Below the pieces are notes generated by a model, which was not told where the DNA came from, made no database searches, and worked only from the letters and a program-made list of their open reading frames with translations. DNA of 64,000 bases from assembly GCA_021202275.1 (NCBI GenBank), contig JAJQDI010000010.1:186001-250000 (forward strand), in the 5' to 3' direction. Shown here piece by piece: positions 1 to 11,156 of the stretch. The position numbers were made by a program, and so were the translations under genes. Numbering within the stretch: position 1 is the first letter of the stretch; each line of letters opens with the position of its first letter. This stretch comes from Bacteroides sp. (GTDB lineage Bacteria; Bacteroidota; Bacteroidia; Bacteroidales; Bacteroidaceae).

Positions 1-591
1 AGGAAACCAGCGGGAAAACCGCGCTTCTATGTGTTGCAAGGTGCGCTCCAGTTTATAGGAAGAGGATTCGCAGTGCGTATGGCAATGAAAACCTTCTACT
101 CCCCGGGGTAACTCTTCCGACAGCAGATCGGCCGTGATACCAAAGCGGGTACCGGGCGCGCAGGGGTTGTAGAGTTCAGTCTCCACCTCCGAATATTCGG
201 GGTTGATGCGCAGGCCGCAGGAGATCTTTTCAGGATGTTGCAGGGTGAGCGGATAGAACCTGTGAAATTGCGAAAGGGAATTGAATGTAATGTGCGTACT
301 GCATCGCATCAGTTCGTGGAAGTCGGCCTTGGTATATGCCGGAGAATAAGTATGGGCTTTGCTACCAAACTCTTCCAGGGCCAATCGCGCTTCATAGACT
401 GAACTGGCTGTGGAATGATCGATGTATTCCCGGAAAACAGGAAATGTGCGCCACATGGCAAAGGATTTGAATGCCAGAATAATTTCTACTCCCGCACGAT
501 CAGCTACCTGCCGGATGAGCCGCAGATTGTTGCGCAACAATTCCTCTTCCAGGATGTAACAGGGCGAAGGAAAACGTTCAAATTCAATCAT
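1..591 (-). CDS. nspC: Carboxynorspermidine decarboxylase, partial (C-terminus off the window)
   Basis: The 197 visible residues start at an ATG (591-589) with MIEFERFPSPCYILEEELL and run off the left edge. NspC is a PLP-dependent fold-III decarboxylase that converts carboxynorspermidine or carboxyspermidine to norspermidine or spermidine in the cytosol. Visible support: the N-terminal barrel of the alanine racemase/ornithine decarboxylase fold, the PLP lysine in the stretch ILAFKSFAMW (Lys42), the family segments HTYSPAY and CGLRINPEYSEVETELYNPC, and the metal/substrate-side GFHCHTHCESSSY. No close upstream -7 box was found. The call rests on recognised family segments; the distal half cannot be checked. 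Confidence 0.9.
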   Translation of the reverse strand, partial: MIEFERFPSPCYILEEELLRNNLRLIRQVADRAGVEIILAFKSFAMWRTFPVFREYIDHSTASSVYEARLALEEFGSKAHTYSPAYTKADFHELMRCSTHITFNSLSQFHRFYPLTLQHPEKISCGLRINPEYSEVETELYNPCAPGTRFGITADLLSEELPRGVEGFHCHTHCESSSYKLERTLQHIEARFSRWFP

Positions 592-777
592 AGAATACGT
601 ATTATATTATTATCTCTATTTCATCTGACATCTATTTTTGATACCTCCTCTTTCCGTTGATGGCATGCCGAGTAAATGTATTTTAAATCGTACATCGTAA
701 ACGTACTTTAATGCAAACCATCCAATGAGGTGTCACGACGAAGGAATGAATCAGTACATTATACATTTCTTCTTCTT

Positions 778-3135
778 TCACTCCATCACCTTGAAACGAG
801 CAAACCGAAGCAACAACTGTTTGTCTCCGGCATTGCGGAAACAGATCGTTGCCTTGGCATTGTCTCCCGCCCCTTCCACACGCACTACTTCCCCTATGCC
901 AAAGCGTTCGTGCTCGATGGTCTGTCCTTCCTGAAGTCCTGCTTGCCCGGCTGTAGCTGCATTCCCCCCTGCAAGGGTGGAGACACGTTTCAGCGGACGA
1001 GACGAAGCAGAGGCAGCAGGTGTAGCAACGGTGGGCTTTCGCCTTTCGAGGTAATTACGCTCTGTCCGGCGCGGAGGAAGTGTACCTGTGACTTCACGGT
1101 AAGCCTCGTCCATCTCCTGACGGAATTGCTCCGCATACCGATCCACAGCAGTGGCATGTCCTTCTTCGTCGGGTAGCCGGAGGTATTCCACATCGATGTC
1201 CCGGAAGAAACGACTGGGACTGCTGAACTCCATCTTACCATATCGGTAGCGACTGCGGGCATAGGAGAGAAAACAATTCTCCTCGGCCCGGGTAATGGCC
1301 ACATAAAAGAGACGCCGCTCCTCTTCCATCCCCTGCGGAGTGCCTCCGGCCATCGCACTGGGAAATAAGTTTTCTTCCAACCCTACCACAAATACATTCT
1401 TAAATTCCAGCCCCTTGGCCGCATGAATGGTCATGAGTGTCACTTTGCGGTCATCTCCCTCTTTGTCTTCGTCCTGATCGGTCAGGAGCGATACTTCGGA
1501 GAGATAATCAATCAGAAAAACCTGAGGATTGCCTTCCTCCAATCGCATGGAGCAGAAATCACTCATCCCATTGGCAAGCTCTTCGATATTCTCTTTGCGA
1601 CTCAGATTTTCCGGTGTGGTGTCCTGACACACATCAGCCATGATACCCGATCCACGGATAATCCCCCGTCCCAGCTCATAGGCGTTCTTCCGCGATACAT
1701 CCTCCATAAAGGAGGAAATCAGTTCGCGGAACCTCTGTAGCTTGGTATGGGTACCCTTGTTTATATCCACTCCGAACGAGAGCGGGTCGGAAAGCACCGT
1801 CCAGAGACTTACGCCATTCGCATGGGCAGCAGTGGCGATCTTGCCCACTGTAGTATCTCCGATACCCCGTGCCGGATAGTTGATGATCCGCTTGAAAGCC
1901 TCTTCGTCGTAGGGGTTGACCACCATACGGAAATAGGCGATCACATCCTTTATTTCTTTGCGTTGATAGAAAGAAAGGCCGCCATAGATCTTATAGGGAA
2001 TGCTTCGTTTGCGCAAAGCCTCTTCGAACACGCGACTCTGCGCGTTGGTGCGGTAGAGAATCACAAAATCGGAGTAGTCGTATTCGTTGTTGCGTCTCAT
2101 GGAAGCAATGGTATTGGTCACAATATCTCCCTCCTCTACATCGCTGTAAGCCTGAAACACTTCAATGGCTTTGCCGCGGTCATTCCGGGAGTAGACCTCT
2201 TTGCGGATCTGCCTGGAATTTTTCTCGATCAGGCTATTGGCCGCTCCCACAATGGTTTGTGTAGAACGATAGTTCTGCTCCAGTTTGAAGATCCGCGCTT
2301 CAGGATAGATATGACTGAAAGAGAGTATATTGTCTATATCGGCTCCGCGGAACGAATAGATACTCTGCGCGTCATCGCCTACAACACAGATATGACGATG
2401 TTCCTGACTCAACTGGAGCACAATGCGGTGCTGGGCAAAATTGGTATCCTGATACTCGTCTACAAGAATATACCGGAATTGCCGCCGGTAACGTTCCAGC
2501 ACCTCAGGAAAATCCCGGAACAGGATGTAGGTATTCATCAGCAGATCGTCGAAATCCATCGCTCCCGACTGGCGACAGCGTTGCCAATAACGGCTGTAAA
2601 TTTCCCGAATAGCCGGCATACCAGCGGCACAATCTGCTTCATAGGCTTCTTTGTTCGAAGCATATTCCGATGGAGCAACCAGGTGGTTCTTGGTATTCGA
2701 AATACGTGACTGCACATTGCCCGGACGATATATCTTTTCATCGAGCCCCATCTCCTTGATGAGGGTACGGATCAGGCTGCGGCTATCCGCGGTATCGTAG
2801 ATGGTAAAATGCGAAGGGAAGCCCAGTTTGTCCGCTTCGCCGCGCAGAATGCGTGAAAAGACTGAATGAAAAGTACCCATCCAGAGAAGACGTGCCCGTT
2901 TCTGCCCCACTACCTGAGCAATGCGCTCTTTCATCTCACGGGCCGCTTTATTTGTGAAGGTAAGTGCCAGTATGCTCCAGGGTTCGTAGCCACTCTCCAG
3001 CAGATAAGCGATTTTATAGGTGAGTACCCGGGTCTTACCCGAACCTGCTCCGGCTATTACCAGAGAGGGGCCGTCATTGTAAAGTACCGCTTCGCACTGG
3101 CTTTCGTTGAGTTCATCGATAAAGTTGGTCTTCAT
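778..3135 (-). CDS. uvrD: UvrD/PcrA-type 3'-5' DNA helicase
   Basis: A 785-residue superfamily 1A helicase that unwinds DNA in excision and mismatch repair and clears stalled RNA polymerase. All SF1 motifs are present: Walker A AGAGSGKT (28-35), DEYQDTN (motif II), QSIYSFRGAD (III), QNYRST (IV), TIHAAKGLEFKNVF (V) and FYVAITRAEE (VI). After a low-complexity linker rich in Ala, Ser and Arg, the last 50 residues (HERFGIGEVVRVEG onward) match the Tudor-like C-terminal domain of PcrA/UvrD that binds RNA polymerase. Length is normal for PcrA. A perfect -7 box lies only 5 nt upstream of the ATG, so the mRNA is probably leaderless. PcrA and UvrD cannot be told apart from sequence alone. Confidence 0.96.
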   Translation of the reverse strand: MKTNFIDELNESQCEAVLYNDGPSLVIAGAGSGKTRVLTYKIAYLLESGYEPWSILALTFTNKAAREMKERIAQVVGQKRARLLWMGTFHSVFSRILRGEADKLGFPSHFTIYDTADSRSLIRTLIKEMGLDEKIYRPGNVQSRISNTKNHLVAPSEYASNKEAYEADCAAGMPAIREIYSRYWQRCRQSGAMDFDDLLMNTYILFRDFPEVLERYRRQFRYILVDEYQDTNFAQHRIVLQLSQEHRHICVVGDDAQSIYSFRGADIDNILSFSHIYPEARIFKLEQNYRSTQTIVGAANSLIEKNSRQIRKEVYSRNDRGKAIEVFQAYSDVEEGDIVTNTIASMRRNNEYDYSDFVILYRTNAQSRVFEEALRKRSIPYKIYGGLSFYQRKEIKDVIAYFRMVVNPYDEEAFKRIINYPARGIGDTTVGKIATAAHANGVSLWTVLSDPLSFGVDINKGTHTKLQRFRELISSFMEDVSRKNAYELGRGIIRGSGIMADVCQDTTPENLSRKENIEELANGMSDFCSMRLEEGNPQVFLIDYLSEVSLLTDQDEDKEGDDRKVTLMTIHAAKGLEFKNVFVVGLEENLFPSAMAGGTPQGMEEERRLFYVAITRAEENCFLSYARSRYRYGKMEFSSPSRFFRDIDVEYLRLPDEEGHATAVDRYAEQFRQEMDEAYREVTGTLPPRRTERNYLERRKPTVATPAASASSRPLKRVSTLAGGNAATAGQAGLQEGQTIEHERFGIGEVVRVEGAGDNAKATICFRNAGDKQLLLRFARFKVME

Positions 3136-3140
3136 GGCGG

Positions 3141-3148
3141 CAAAATTA
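3141..3148 (-). promoter_or_regulatory. Bacteroidota -7 promoter box for the UvrD gene
   Basis: Reads TAATTTTG on the minus strand, a full match to TAnnTTTG. Only 5 nt separate it from the ATG at 3135, which puts the predicted transcription start at or beside the start codon. No convincing -33 TTG was found at the usual 19-21 bp spacing. Confidence 0.55.
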
Positions 3149-3648
3149 ATAACATTCCCCGAAATAGCGATACTCCCCTTCCGTTTTAGAGAAAAATGAG
3201 TGTATCGGGGTCTCCGCGAAAGAAGAGGTTAAAGGCATTTACACAGTGAAACAAAGACTTCATTTACCTTAAAAGTGTTAACCCCTCTTTCAGCAGGATA
3301 TATTGCAATCAGGTTAACATTCTTGGCACGGCATTTCTGCTGACCTGTCTACAGGACTTTCTTCAATAGCCTATCAGCCGGAGAGTTTACCCTTCTGCCA
3401 GATACCTTCAGCAAGTATTTTATAAACAAATGATATTTTACAGTTTGTCCACTTACAAATGCACTGTGTCTCAGTGCCTGTCTTTCTGTAGGTGAACTTT
3501 TGCCGGAAGCACGTGTTCACCTTATAGATGTAAAATCATAAATTAAAAAGGTTATGTATATAGTGAAATTGGAAGAGCCTGTTTATATTTAGCTCATTCC
3601 CGATACATTTTCCACAGAAAATGTAAACAGATTCTTAATAAAAATAAT
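3149..3648. other. Gene-free spacer between divergent uvrD and sodB
   Basis: About 500 bases without a credible coding region. It is AT-rich and holds one clear hairpin, AGGTGAAC (3490-3497) with GTTCACCT (3515-3522) around a 17-nt loop. No repeats of the families seen elsewhere in the window were noticed. The function of the hairpin is unknown. Confidence 0.5.
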
Positions 3649-3656
3649 TATCTTTA
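3649..3656 (+). promoter_or_regulatory. Probable -7 box upstream of sodB
   Basis: TATCTTTA matches TAnnTTTG at 7 of 8 positions and would start transcription about 60 nt before the chosen sodB start codon. No -33 element was identified. Confidence 0.35.
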
Positions 3657-3720
3657 CGTGCATAAGCCTTTAAAATAAATCACTATGAGTACATTATTTA
3701 CTTACTTAATTATCATGAGT

Positions 3721-4305
3721 ATGACATACCAAATGCCTAATCTTCCTTATGCGACGAATGCACTGGAGCCAGTGATCAGTCAGCAAACCATCGAACTCCA
3801 CTATGGCAAACACTTGCAGACCTATGTGGACAACCTCAACAAAATGGTACCGGGTACAGAATTTGAAGGAAAAAGCGTAGAAGAGATTGTAGTCACGGCT
3901 CCCGACGGCGGTATATTCAACAATGCCGGACAGGTGCTCAACCACACCCTCTACTTTGGCCAGTTCACTCCCAGCCAGACCAAGAGTGAACCCGACGGCC
4001 AGTTGGGTGAAGCCATCAGGCGCGACTTCGGAAGTTTCGAGAATTTCCAGAAAGAGTTTAACGAGGCCTCTACTTCCCTGTTCGGATCGGGTTGGAGCTG
4101 GCTGTCTATAGACAATAAAGGAAAATTGCACATTACCAAAGAAGCCAACGGAAGCAATCCGGTACGCTCGGGAATGACCCCATTGCTTGGGTTCGATGTC
4201 TGGGAACATGCGTATTACCTGGATTATCAGAATCGCAGGGCCGACCACATCAAAGAGCTGTGGAAGATCATAGACTGGGATGTCGTAGCAAGCAGAATGC
4301 AATAG
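3721..4305 (+). CDS. sodB: Superoxide dismutase, Fe/Mn family (Fe-type or cambialistic)
   Basis: A 194-residue cytosolic enzyme that converts superoxide to oxygen and hydrogen peroxide. I place the start at the ATG of MTYQMPNLPYATNAL because the family begins there; ATGs at 3685 and 3715 would only add a hydrophobic extension. Metal ligands are visible: His27 in LHYGKH, His in QVLNHTLYF, and Asp/His in DVWEHAYYLDYQNRR. The Gln five residues before the LNH histidine is the position typical of Fe enzymes; related porphyromonad enzymes accept Fe or Mn. It is followed directly by a strong intrinsic terminator, so it is probably monocistronic. Its role in an anaerobe is defence against oxygen exposure. 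Confidence 0.96.
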   Translation: MTYQMPNLPYATNALEPVISQQTIELHYGKHLQTYVDNLNKMVPGTEFEGKSVEEIVVTAPDGGIFNNAGQVLNHTLYFGQFTPSQTKSEPDGQLGEAIRRDFGSFENFQKEFNEASTSLFGSGWSWLSIDNKGKLHITKEANGSNPVRSGMTPLLGFDVWEHAYYLDYQNRRADHIKELWKIIDWDVVASRMQ

Positions 4306-4323
4306 TCCGGCACCGGAAACCGG

Positions 4324-4352
4324 AAAAGCCATCGCTCAGGCGGTGGCTTTTT
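4324..4352 (+). terminator. Intrinsic terminator after sodB
   Basis: GCCATCGC and GCGGTGGC pair (8 bp with one wobble) around TCAG and are followed by TTTTT. It lies 18 nt after the sodB stop codon. Confidence 0.85.
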
Positions 4353-4457
4353 CTTACGACCTGTTTTAACCTTAAGATACGCAGAAGCAAAAACCTGCCT
4401 TCACTGATCTGTTCAGAAATACACCAAGGGGAGACATCACGGCATCACTTTCCGTGA

Positions 4458-6455
4458 ATGAACGAAACAATTCGTATGATGAATTTTATGTGTACCGCCA
4501 ATATCCTCAGAAGAGTAAGTATCTGTCTGATCTGCTCTTTTGTCTTCTCCGGAATCTTATGGACTACCGAAAGAGAAAAGAATGAGATACTTTTCGTAAG
4601 CTCTTACAGTGTCGGAGCCAGAGAAGTGTATGAACATATCAATCATTTCATTGATACTTATAAATCGCTGGGAGGATCTTCGTCCATCGTCATCGAAAAT
4701 ATGAATGCCGGAAGTATAGATAACTTCCGTAACTGGCGCGGTGAAATGCGCAACATCCTGGATCAACACAGCCATGCTCGCCTGGTAGTTTTGCTGGGAG
4801 GAGAAGCATGGAGTACATTCCTCTCTCTGAAAGAGGAAACCTACAGAGAGATGCCTGTGATCTTAGCAATGGCTCCACGCTATGGAGTAGAACTTCCGGA
4901 AGAAGATACGGATTCGTTCCCTTACGATCCGGCATATGTAGACCTGTTAGAAAAAGCAGCCGCTTACAATGTAAAAGACTGCCACACGTTCCGTTACGAT
5001 ATTTCCCAAAGCATCGAAATGATCCGTTCTCTGTATCCCGATACGGAATACCTGGTGTTTATGGCAGATCATTCTTACCACGGTTTGTCCCAGACGACGC
5101 AGGTGAAAAGGGAACTGGAGAAATATCCCGACCTTACTCCTGTCTTTATAGACGGAAGGGAGTCGAGCCTGGATCAGGCCGCGGAGACAATCCAGGGACT
5201 TCCACGCAACACGGTGATATTGCTGGGGGTATGGAGTATAGAGCGTTCGGGAACGATCGACAGCGGCAACGGGAAATATGCCCTGATATCGGGAGACCGC
5301 AACCTGCCGGTATTCAGCCTGAACGGCAACCAGATCGGCCCTACAGCCATAGGTGGCTGTGTACCTCCGGAGCAAACCGGCACCGGAAAAAAACTGGGAG
5401 AAAAAGCGTATCGGCTGCTCGACCTGAACATTCCGGAGGAGCCTGATTTTCAGCATACTCCCAGTGAGTATCGATTCGATGCTACCCGGTTGAAAAAGAT
5501 GGGGATCCGGGAAGAGTATCTGCCGGAAGGAGCCATTATCATCAATCGCAACATCACTGTTTATCAGGCATATCGACTGGAACTGATTATCCTTGCCCTG
5601 CTGTTCGGACTACTCTTCCTGGGACTGCTGATTTCCCTCTATTATTACTTCAGGATCAAAACCCTCAGAAATCATCTTCAAATCGTTACCCGCAAACTGA
5701 GGATTGATAAAAACAAGCTGAAGCGTTCGGAGAAAGAGTTGCGCCAGGCCAAAGAACAGGCCGAAGAGGCCAACCGGATGAAAAGCGCGTTTGTCTCCAA
5801 CATGAGCCACGAGATACGCACACCTCTCAATGCCATTGTTGGGTTCACCAGCCTGATGGTGGATGATATGGAAAACCCTTCCGAAGAGCAGAAAGAGTAC
5901 GCAGAGATCATCCGCACCAACTCGGATCTGCTGATGCAGCTGATCAACGATATTCTCGACCTTTCCCGGCTCGAATCGGGCAAATATACATTCAGCTACG
6001 AATGGTGCGATATCGTGGCACACGGACGCAATATTATACGTCTGACGGACGAGAACAAGAAGACAGATGTGAAACTCCTATTTGAACCTCATGCCGAGTA
6101 TTACATGCTCTATACTGATCCGTTACGTTTGCAACAGGTGATCAGTAACCTGCTCAACAACGCACTGAAATTTACCCCGGAAGGGGGCAACATTACCCTT
6201 TCGTTTCATATAGATGAACCCGCAGGAATGGTAGAATTTTCCGTTACCGACACCGGATGTGGCATACCGGAAGAGAACCAGGAAAAGATATTCCAACGGT
6301 TCGAGAAACTCAATGAGTTTGTACAGGGTACAGGACTCGGCCTGTCTATCTGCCAGTTGATTGTCCGCAAACTCAGAGGAGAGATCCGGATCGATACAGA
6401 CTATCGCAACGGAGCCAGGTTTGTATTTACACATCCGATCCGGGAACCGGAATAG
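4458..6455 (+). CDS. Membrane sensor histidine kinase with ABC-substrate-binding-like sensor
   Basis: A 665-residue orphan kinase. The N-terminus has a hydrophobic segment (about 17-36), then a periplasmic region of about 330 residues that starts EILFVSSYS and reads like the peptide/sugar substrate-binding-like domains found in Bacteroidota kinases. A second membrane segment lies at about 374-398 (LIILALLFGLLFLGLLI), followed by a coiled coil. Catalytic core: H-box SNMSHEIRTPLN with phospho-acceptor His451, N-box NLLNNALKFTPEGG, G1 DTGCGIP, G2 GTGLGLSIC. There is no receiver or HTH domain, so the partner regulator must be elsewhere. The ligand is unknown. Translation could instead begin at one of the ATGs 18-30 bases downstream. 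Confidence 0.9.
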   Translation: MNETIRMMNFMCTANILRRVSICLICSFVFSGILWTTEREKNEILFVSSYSVGAREVYEHINHFIDTYKSLGGSSSIVIENMNAGSIDNFRNWRGEMRNILDQHSHARLVVLLGGEAWSTFLSLKEETYREMPVILAMAPRYGVELPEEDTDSFPYDPAYVDLLEKAAAYNVKDCHTFRYDISQSIEMIRSLYPDTEYLVFMADHSYHGLSQTTQVKRELEKYPDLTPVFIDGRESSLDQAAETIQGLPRNTVILLGVWSIERSGTIDSGNGKYALISGDRNLPVFSLNGNQIGPTAIGGCVPPEQTGTGKKLGEKAYRLLDLNIPEEPDFQHTPSEYRFDATRLKKMGIREEYLPEGAIIINRNITVYQAYRLELIILALLFGLLFLGLLISLYYYFRIKTLRNHLQIVTRKLRIDKNKLKRSEKELRQAKEQAEEANRMKSAFVSNMSHEIRTPLNAIVGFTSLMVDDMENPSEEQKEYAEIIRTNSDLLMQLINDILDLSRLESGKYTFSYEWCDIVAHGRNIIRLTDENKKTDVKLLFEPHAEYYMLYTDPLRLQQVISNLLNNALKFTPEGGNITLSFHIDEPAGMVEFSVTDTGCGIPEENQEKIFQRFEKLNEFVQGTGLGLSICQLIVRKLRGEIRIDTDYRNGARFVFTHPIREPE

Positions 6456-6797
6456 AAAAACGATCTACGAATGTACCAGGGAAGTTTGTGTAAGGTAAAT
6501 GCGGAATAAATGAATCCTCTTTATAAGGAACGAGAGTGTTTCAAAAGTTTAATCACTCTTAGAATAAGCTATAAATTGTAAGTTACACACAGAAAGCCAC
6601 TTCGGGCTTTCCGTGGGCATATTCCCTGGTGGGATAAAACTCACAATCCAAAGAACCTGTGGACTTCTGAAACAGCCTCTTCCCGTGTAAATCGTAATTT
6701 TCTTTTATGTCTATAATCAAATAAGGGTCATAACGAAGGAATAAATAACTAAATCGTAAATCCTTTCGTTTCTCTGATTTTTTTGTTTACTTTGTCC
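6456..6797. other. Spacer with hairpins and an inverted TAAATCGTAA pair
   Basis: No gene. A strong hairpin GAAAGCC/GGCTTTC (6592-6598 with 6605-6611, extended by CAC/GTG outside one mismatch) sits 130 nt after the kinase gene and may end transcription. TGTTTCA near 6537 pairs with TGAAACA near 6668, enclosing about 140 nt. Copies of the TAAATCGTAA motif at about 6686-6700 and 6750-6762 bracket a stretch containing AACGAAGGAATAAA, also seen in other spacers of this window (near 735 and 12366). Confidence 0.5.
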
Positions 6798-6799
6798 CA

Positions 6800-6889
6800 C
6801 GTAAAGACAAAGGGGTGCCTGACCGCAGGCTGAGATCATACCCTAAGAACCTGATTCAGTTAGTACTGACGTAGGGATTTGTAGGACAT
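6800..6889 (+). promoter_or_regulatory. TPP (thi-box) riboswitch
   Basis: The conserved THI-element cores are present in order: AGGGGTGCC, then GGCTGAGATCATACCC, then GAACCTGATTCAGTTAGTA with CTGACGTAGGGA. The closing stem P1 forms from ACAAA (6807-6811) and TTTGT (6878-6882). It lies 73 nt before thiS. Known behaviour of the family: thiamine diphosphate binding shuts off the downstream genes. With thiS so close, blocking of translation or early termination are both possible. A near-consensus -7 box (TTACTTTG, about 6788-6795) sits just upstream. Confidence 0.95.
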
Positions 6890-6962
6890 TCTTTTCTCCG
6901 ATGTGCCCGCTCTCTCTTTGTATTTACATGCATACCACCACATTTATCAATTTTATATCTGC

Positions 6963-7163
6963 ATGAAAATACTCGTTAACAACAAAACAATGGACATTCC
7001 GCTGGGCTCTTCACTGGCCCAGCTCAGCAATCAACTCGAGCTCCCTACACGAGGGATTGCCGTGGCAGTCAACAATTCACTGATCCCACGCAAAGACTGG
7101 ATCTCGTACGATCTGAAAGCCAACGATAGTATCATCATTATCAAAGCGGCTTGTGGTGGCTGA
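6963..7163 (+). CDS. thiS: Sulfur carrier protein ThiS
   Basis: A 66-residue ubiquitin-fold carrier ending in the required Gly-Gly. ThiF adenylates its C-terminus; the thiocarboxylate then donates sulfur to ThiG for the thiazole ring. The start MKILVNNKTMDIPL is typical of the family; an in-frame upstream ATG at 6903 would add 20 unrelated residues. First gene after the riboswitch. Its last codons overlap the start of thiE by 11 nt, suggesting translational coupling. Confidence 0.95.
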   Translation: MKILVNNKTMDIPLGSSLAQLSNQLELPTRGIAVAVNNSLIPRKDWISYDLKANDSIIIIKAACGG

Positions 7164-7794
7164 TAGGTTTGATCTGCAATTTATCACGCATCAGACCCCA
7201 CGCTACGATACGCTCAGCGGTGCTCTGCTAGCTCTGCGGGGAAGGTGCCGCTGGATACAGTTGCGTATGAAAGATGCCTCTGCGGAAGAGATTGGAAAAA
7301 CAGGTAGACTGCTCCGGGAAGAATGTCGGAAATATGGGGCCCGACTGATCCTGAACGATCATGTACACCTGGTGGCTGAGATCGGGGCAGATGGTGTACA
7401 TCTGGGACTATCGGATATGCCTGTCCGGGAGGCACGCGCACTCCTGGGAAAGGATTACCTGATCGGGGGCACGGCCAATACTTTTGAAACCGTGCAACAG
7501 CATTACCAGGATGGAGCAGACTATGTAGGGGTAGGTCCGTTCCGCTATACCGCCACCAAGAAAAACCTGAGCCCGGTTCTGGGTCTGGAAGGGTATACAG
7601 ATATTCTCAGGCGTATGCAGATATCCGGCATCGCACTGCCTGTAGTAGCCATTGGCGGCATCCTCTGCGAAGATCTGCCCGCCCTGTGTCATACCGGCGT
7701 ACAGGGTATCGCTATTTCAGGAGCTATCTTACAGGCCACACGCCCTGAAGAAGAGACAACGCGATTTATCCGCTGCTGGAAGGAAGGTAAATAA
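7153..7794 (+). CDS. thiE: Thiamine phosphate synthase
   Basis: A 213-residue TIM-barrel enzyme that joins HMP-diphosphate and thiazole phosphate to give thiamine phosphate. Family features seen: WIQLRMKDAS near the N-terminus, LILNDHVHLVAEIGADGVHLG (substrate and Mg site), YVGVGPFRYTATK, and VVAIGGI near the C-terminus. The start is a GTG overlapping the thiS end; a second GTG follows immediately and could be used instead. A second, more divergent homologue lies at 13212-13820; this one has the better-conserved active site. Confidence 0.93.
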   Translation: MVADRFDLQFITHQTPRYDTLSGALLALRGRCRWIQLRMKDASAEEIGKTGRLLREECRKYGARLILNDHVHLVAEIGADGVHLGLSDMPVREARALLGKDYLIGGTANTFETVQQHYQDGADYVGVGPFRYTATKKNLSPVLGLEGYTDILRRMQISGIALPVVAIGGILCEDLPALCHTGVQGIAISGAILQATRPEEETTRFIRCWKEGK

Positions 7795-7942
7795 ATAGCT
7801 GTCGGGATCTTCTACGAAATCGCAGCTCGACGTAGTCAGAATCTCTGATGAAATGCGTTCATTCTTCCTGTGTACATACAGAAAAGAACCATATCCTGAC
7901 GGCGACTTACAGAGAAGAGAAGTTAATTATAATTTATATAGA

Positions 7943-10428
<2,486 letters not shown>

Positions 10429-10432
10429 TCCG

Positions 10433-10996
10433 ATGAAAAAGAAGCGTATACATAGCGAGCAAACGGAGAAATTCCGGGAACAACTGGGACAGTTGTCCTT
10501 AAAAAGGATCAACAACTTAGTCGATTTTGTGGCCGGGCATCCCGAATCCCTTGCAGACTTGTTCGCCCTGATCGATGATCCGGATCCCCGCGTCAACTGG
10601 CGGGCGGCATGGGCCTGTAAATACCTCGGACTCCGAAATCCGGAATTGCTTCTTCCTTACCGGGAGGAACTGATCGGAAAGGCCTGCCGATACACACAAC
10701 CGGGCATCCGGCGTGAAGTGCTTTCGCTCCTATACAACCTGCCTGTGAGCGAACCATTTCCGGTGATGCTGTTTGATCTCTGCCTCGAACGAATGCTTGC
10801 TCCGGACGAAACGGTGGCTATACAGGCACTCTGTATCAAGATGGCCTACAGACTGAGCCTGGTACAACCGGAGTTATTGCCCGAACTGGCATTGTATCTG
10901 GAAAATGCCGATCCGACTCTCTACCAGAAAGGTACAATGGCTACCTTGCATAAGACACGATTGCTCGTACAAAAGAAACTGAAACCAAACAGATAG
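10433..10996 (+). CDS. HEAT-like helical repeat protein in the thiamine operon
   Basis: 187 residues, function not recognised. The sequence is strongly helical and shows HEAT-style periodicity: a segment LFALIDDPDPRVNWRAAWAC (about 44-63) is a typical HEAT unit with Asp-Pro and Arg, followed by RREVLSLLYNLP and a third helix pair around VAIQALCIKMAYRLSLV. No signal peptide or membrane segment is present and there are no obvious catalytic residues, so a cytosolic binding or scaffold role is likely. It starts 4 nt after the thiC stop codon, so it is very probably co-transcribed with it. I do not know it as a standard thiamine gene. Confidence 0.75.
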   Translation: MKKKRIHSEQTEKFREQLGQLSLKRINNLVDFVAGHPESLADLFALIDDPDPRVNWRAAWACKYLGLRNPELLLPYREELIGKACRYTQPGIRREVLSLLYNLPVSEPFPVMLFDLCLERMLAPDETVAIQALCIKMAYRLSLVQPELLPELALYLENADPTLYQKGTMATLHKTRLLVQKKLKPNR

Positions 10997-11156
10997 ATCA
11001 TCTGGATAGGTATGTACGATTTATCCGCTCTTTTATTTTGTCTGATCACTCAGACCAAGCCAGATGAAACACTTCAGGGTTGATTGTATCTCAGAATAAC
11101 CAGATCATAGGAATAATAAAGAAAAAATCATAACTCCGTAAATCGTAAATAACTTC

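Noticed and set aside
1747..2709. Long open frame (320 codons) opposite uvrD
   Set aside because: Antisense shadow of a fully conserved helicase gene; the translation shows no recognisable protein.
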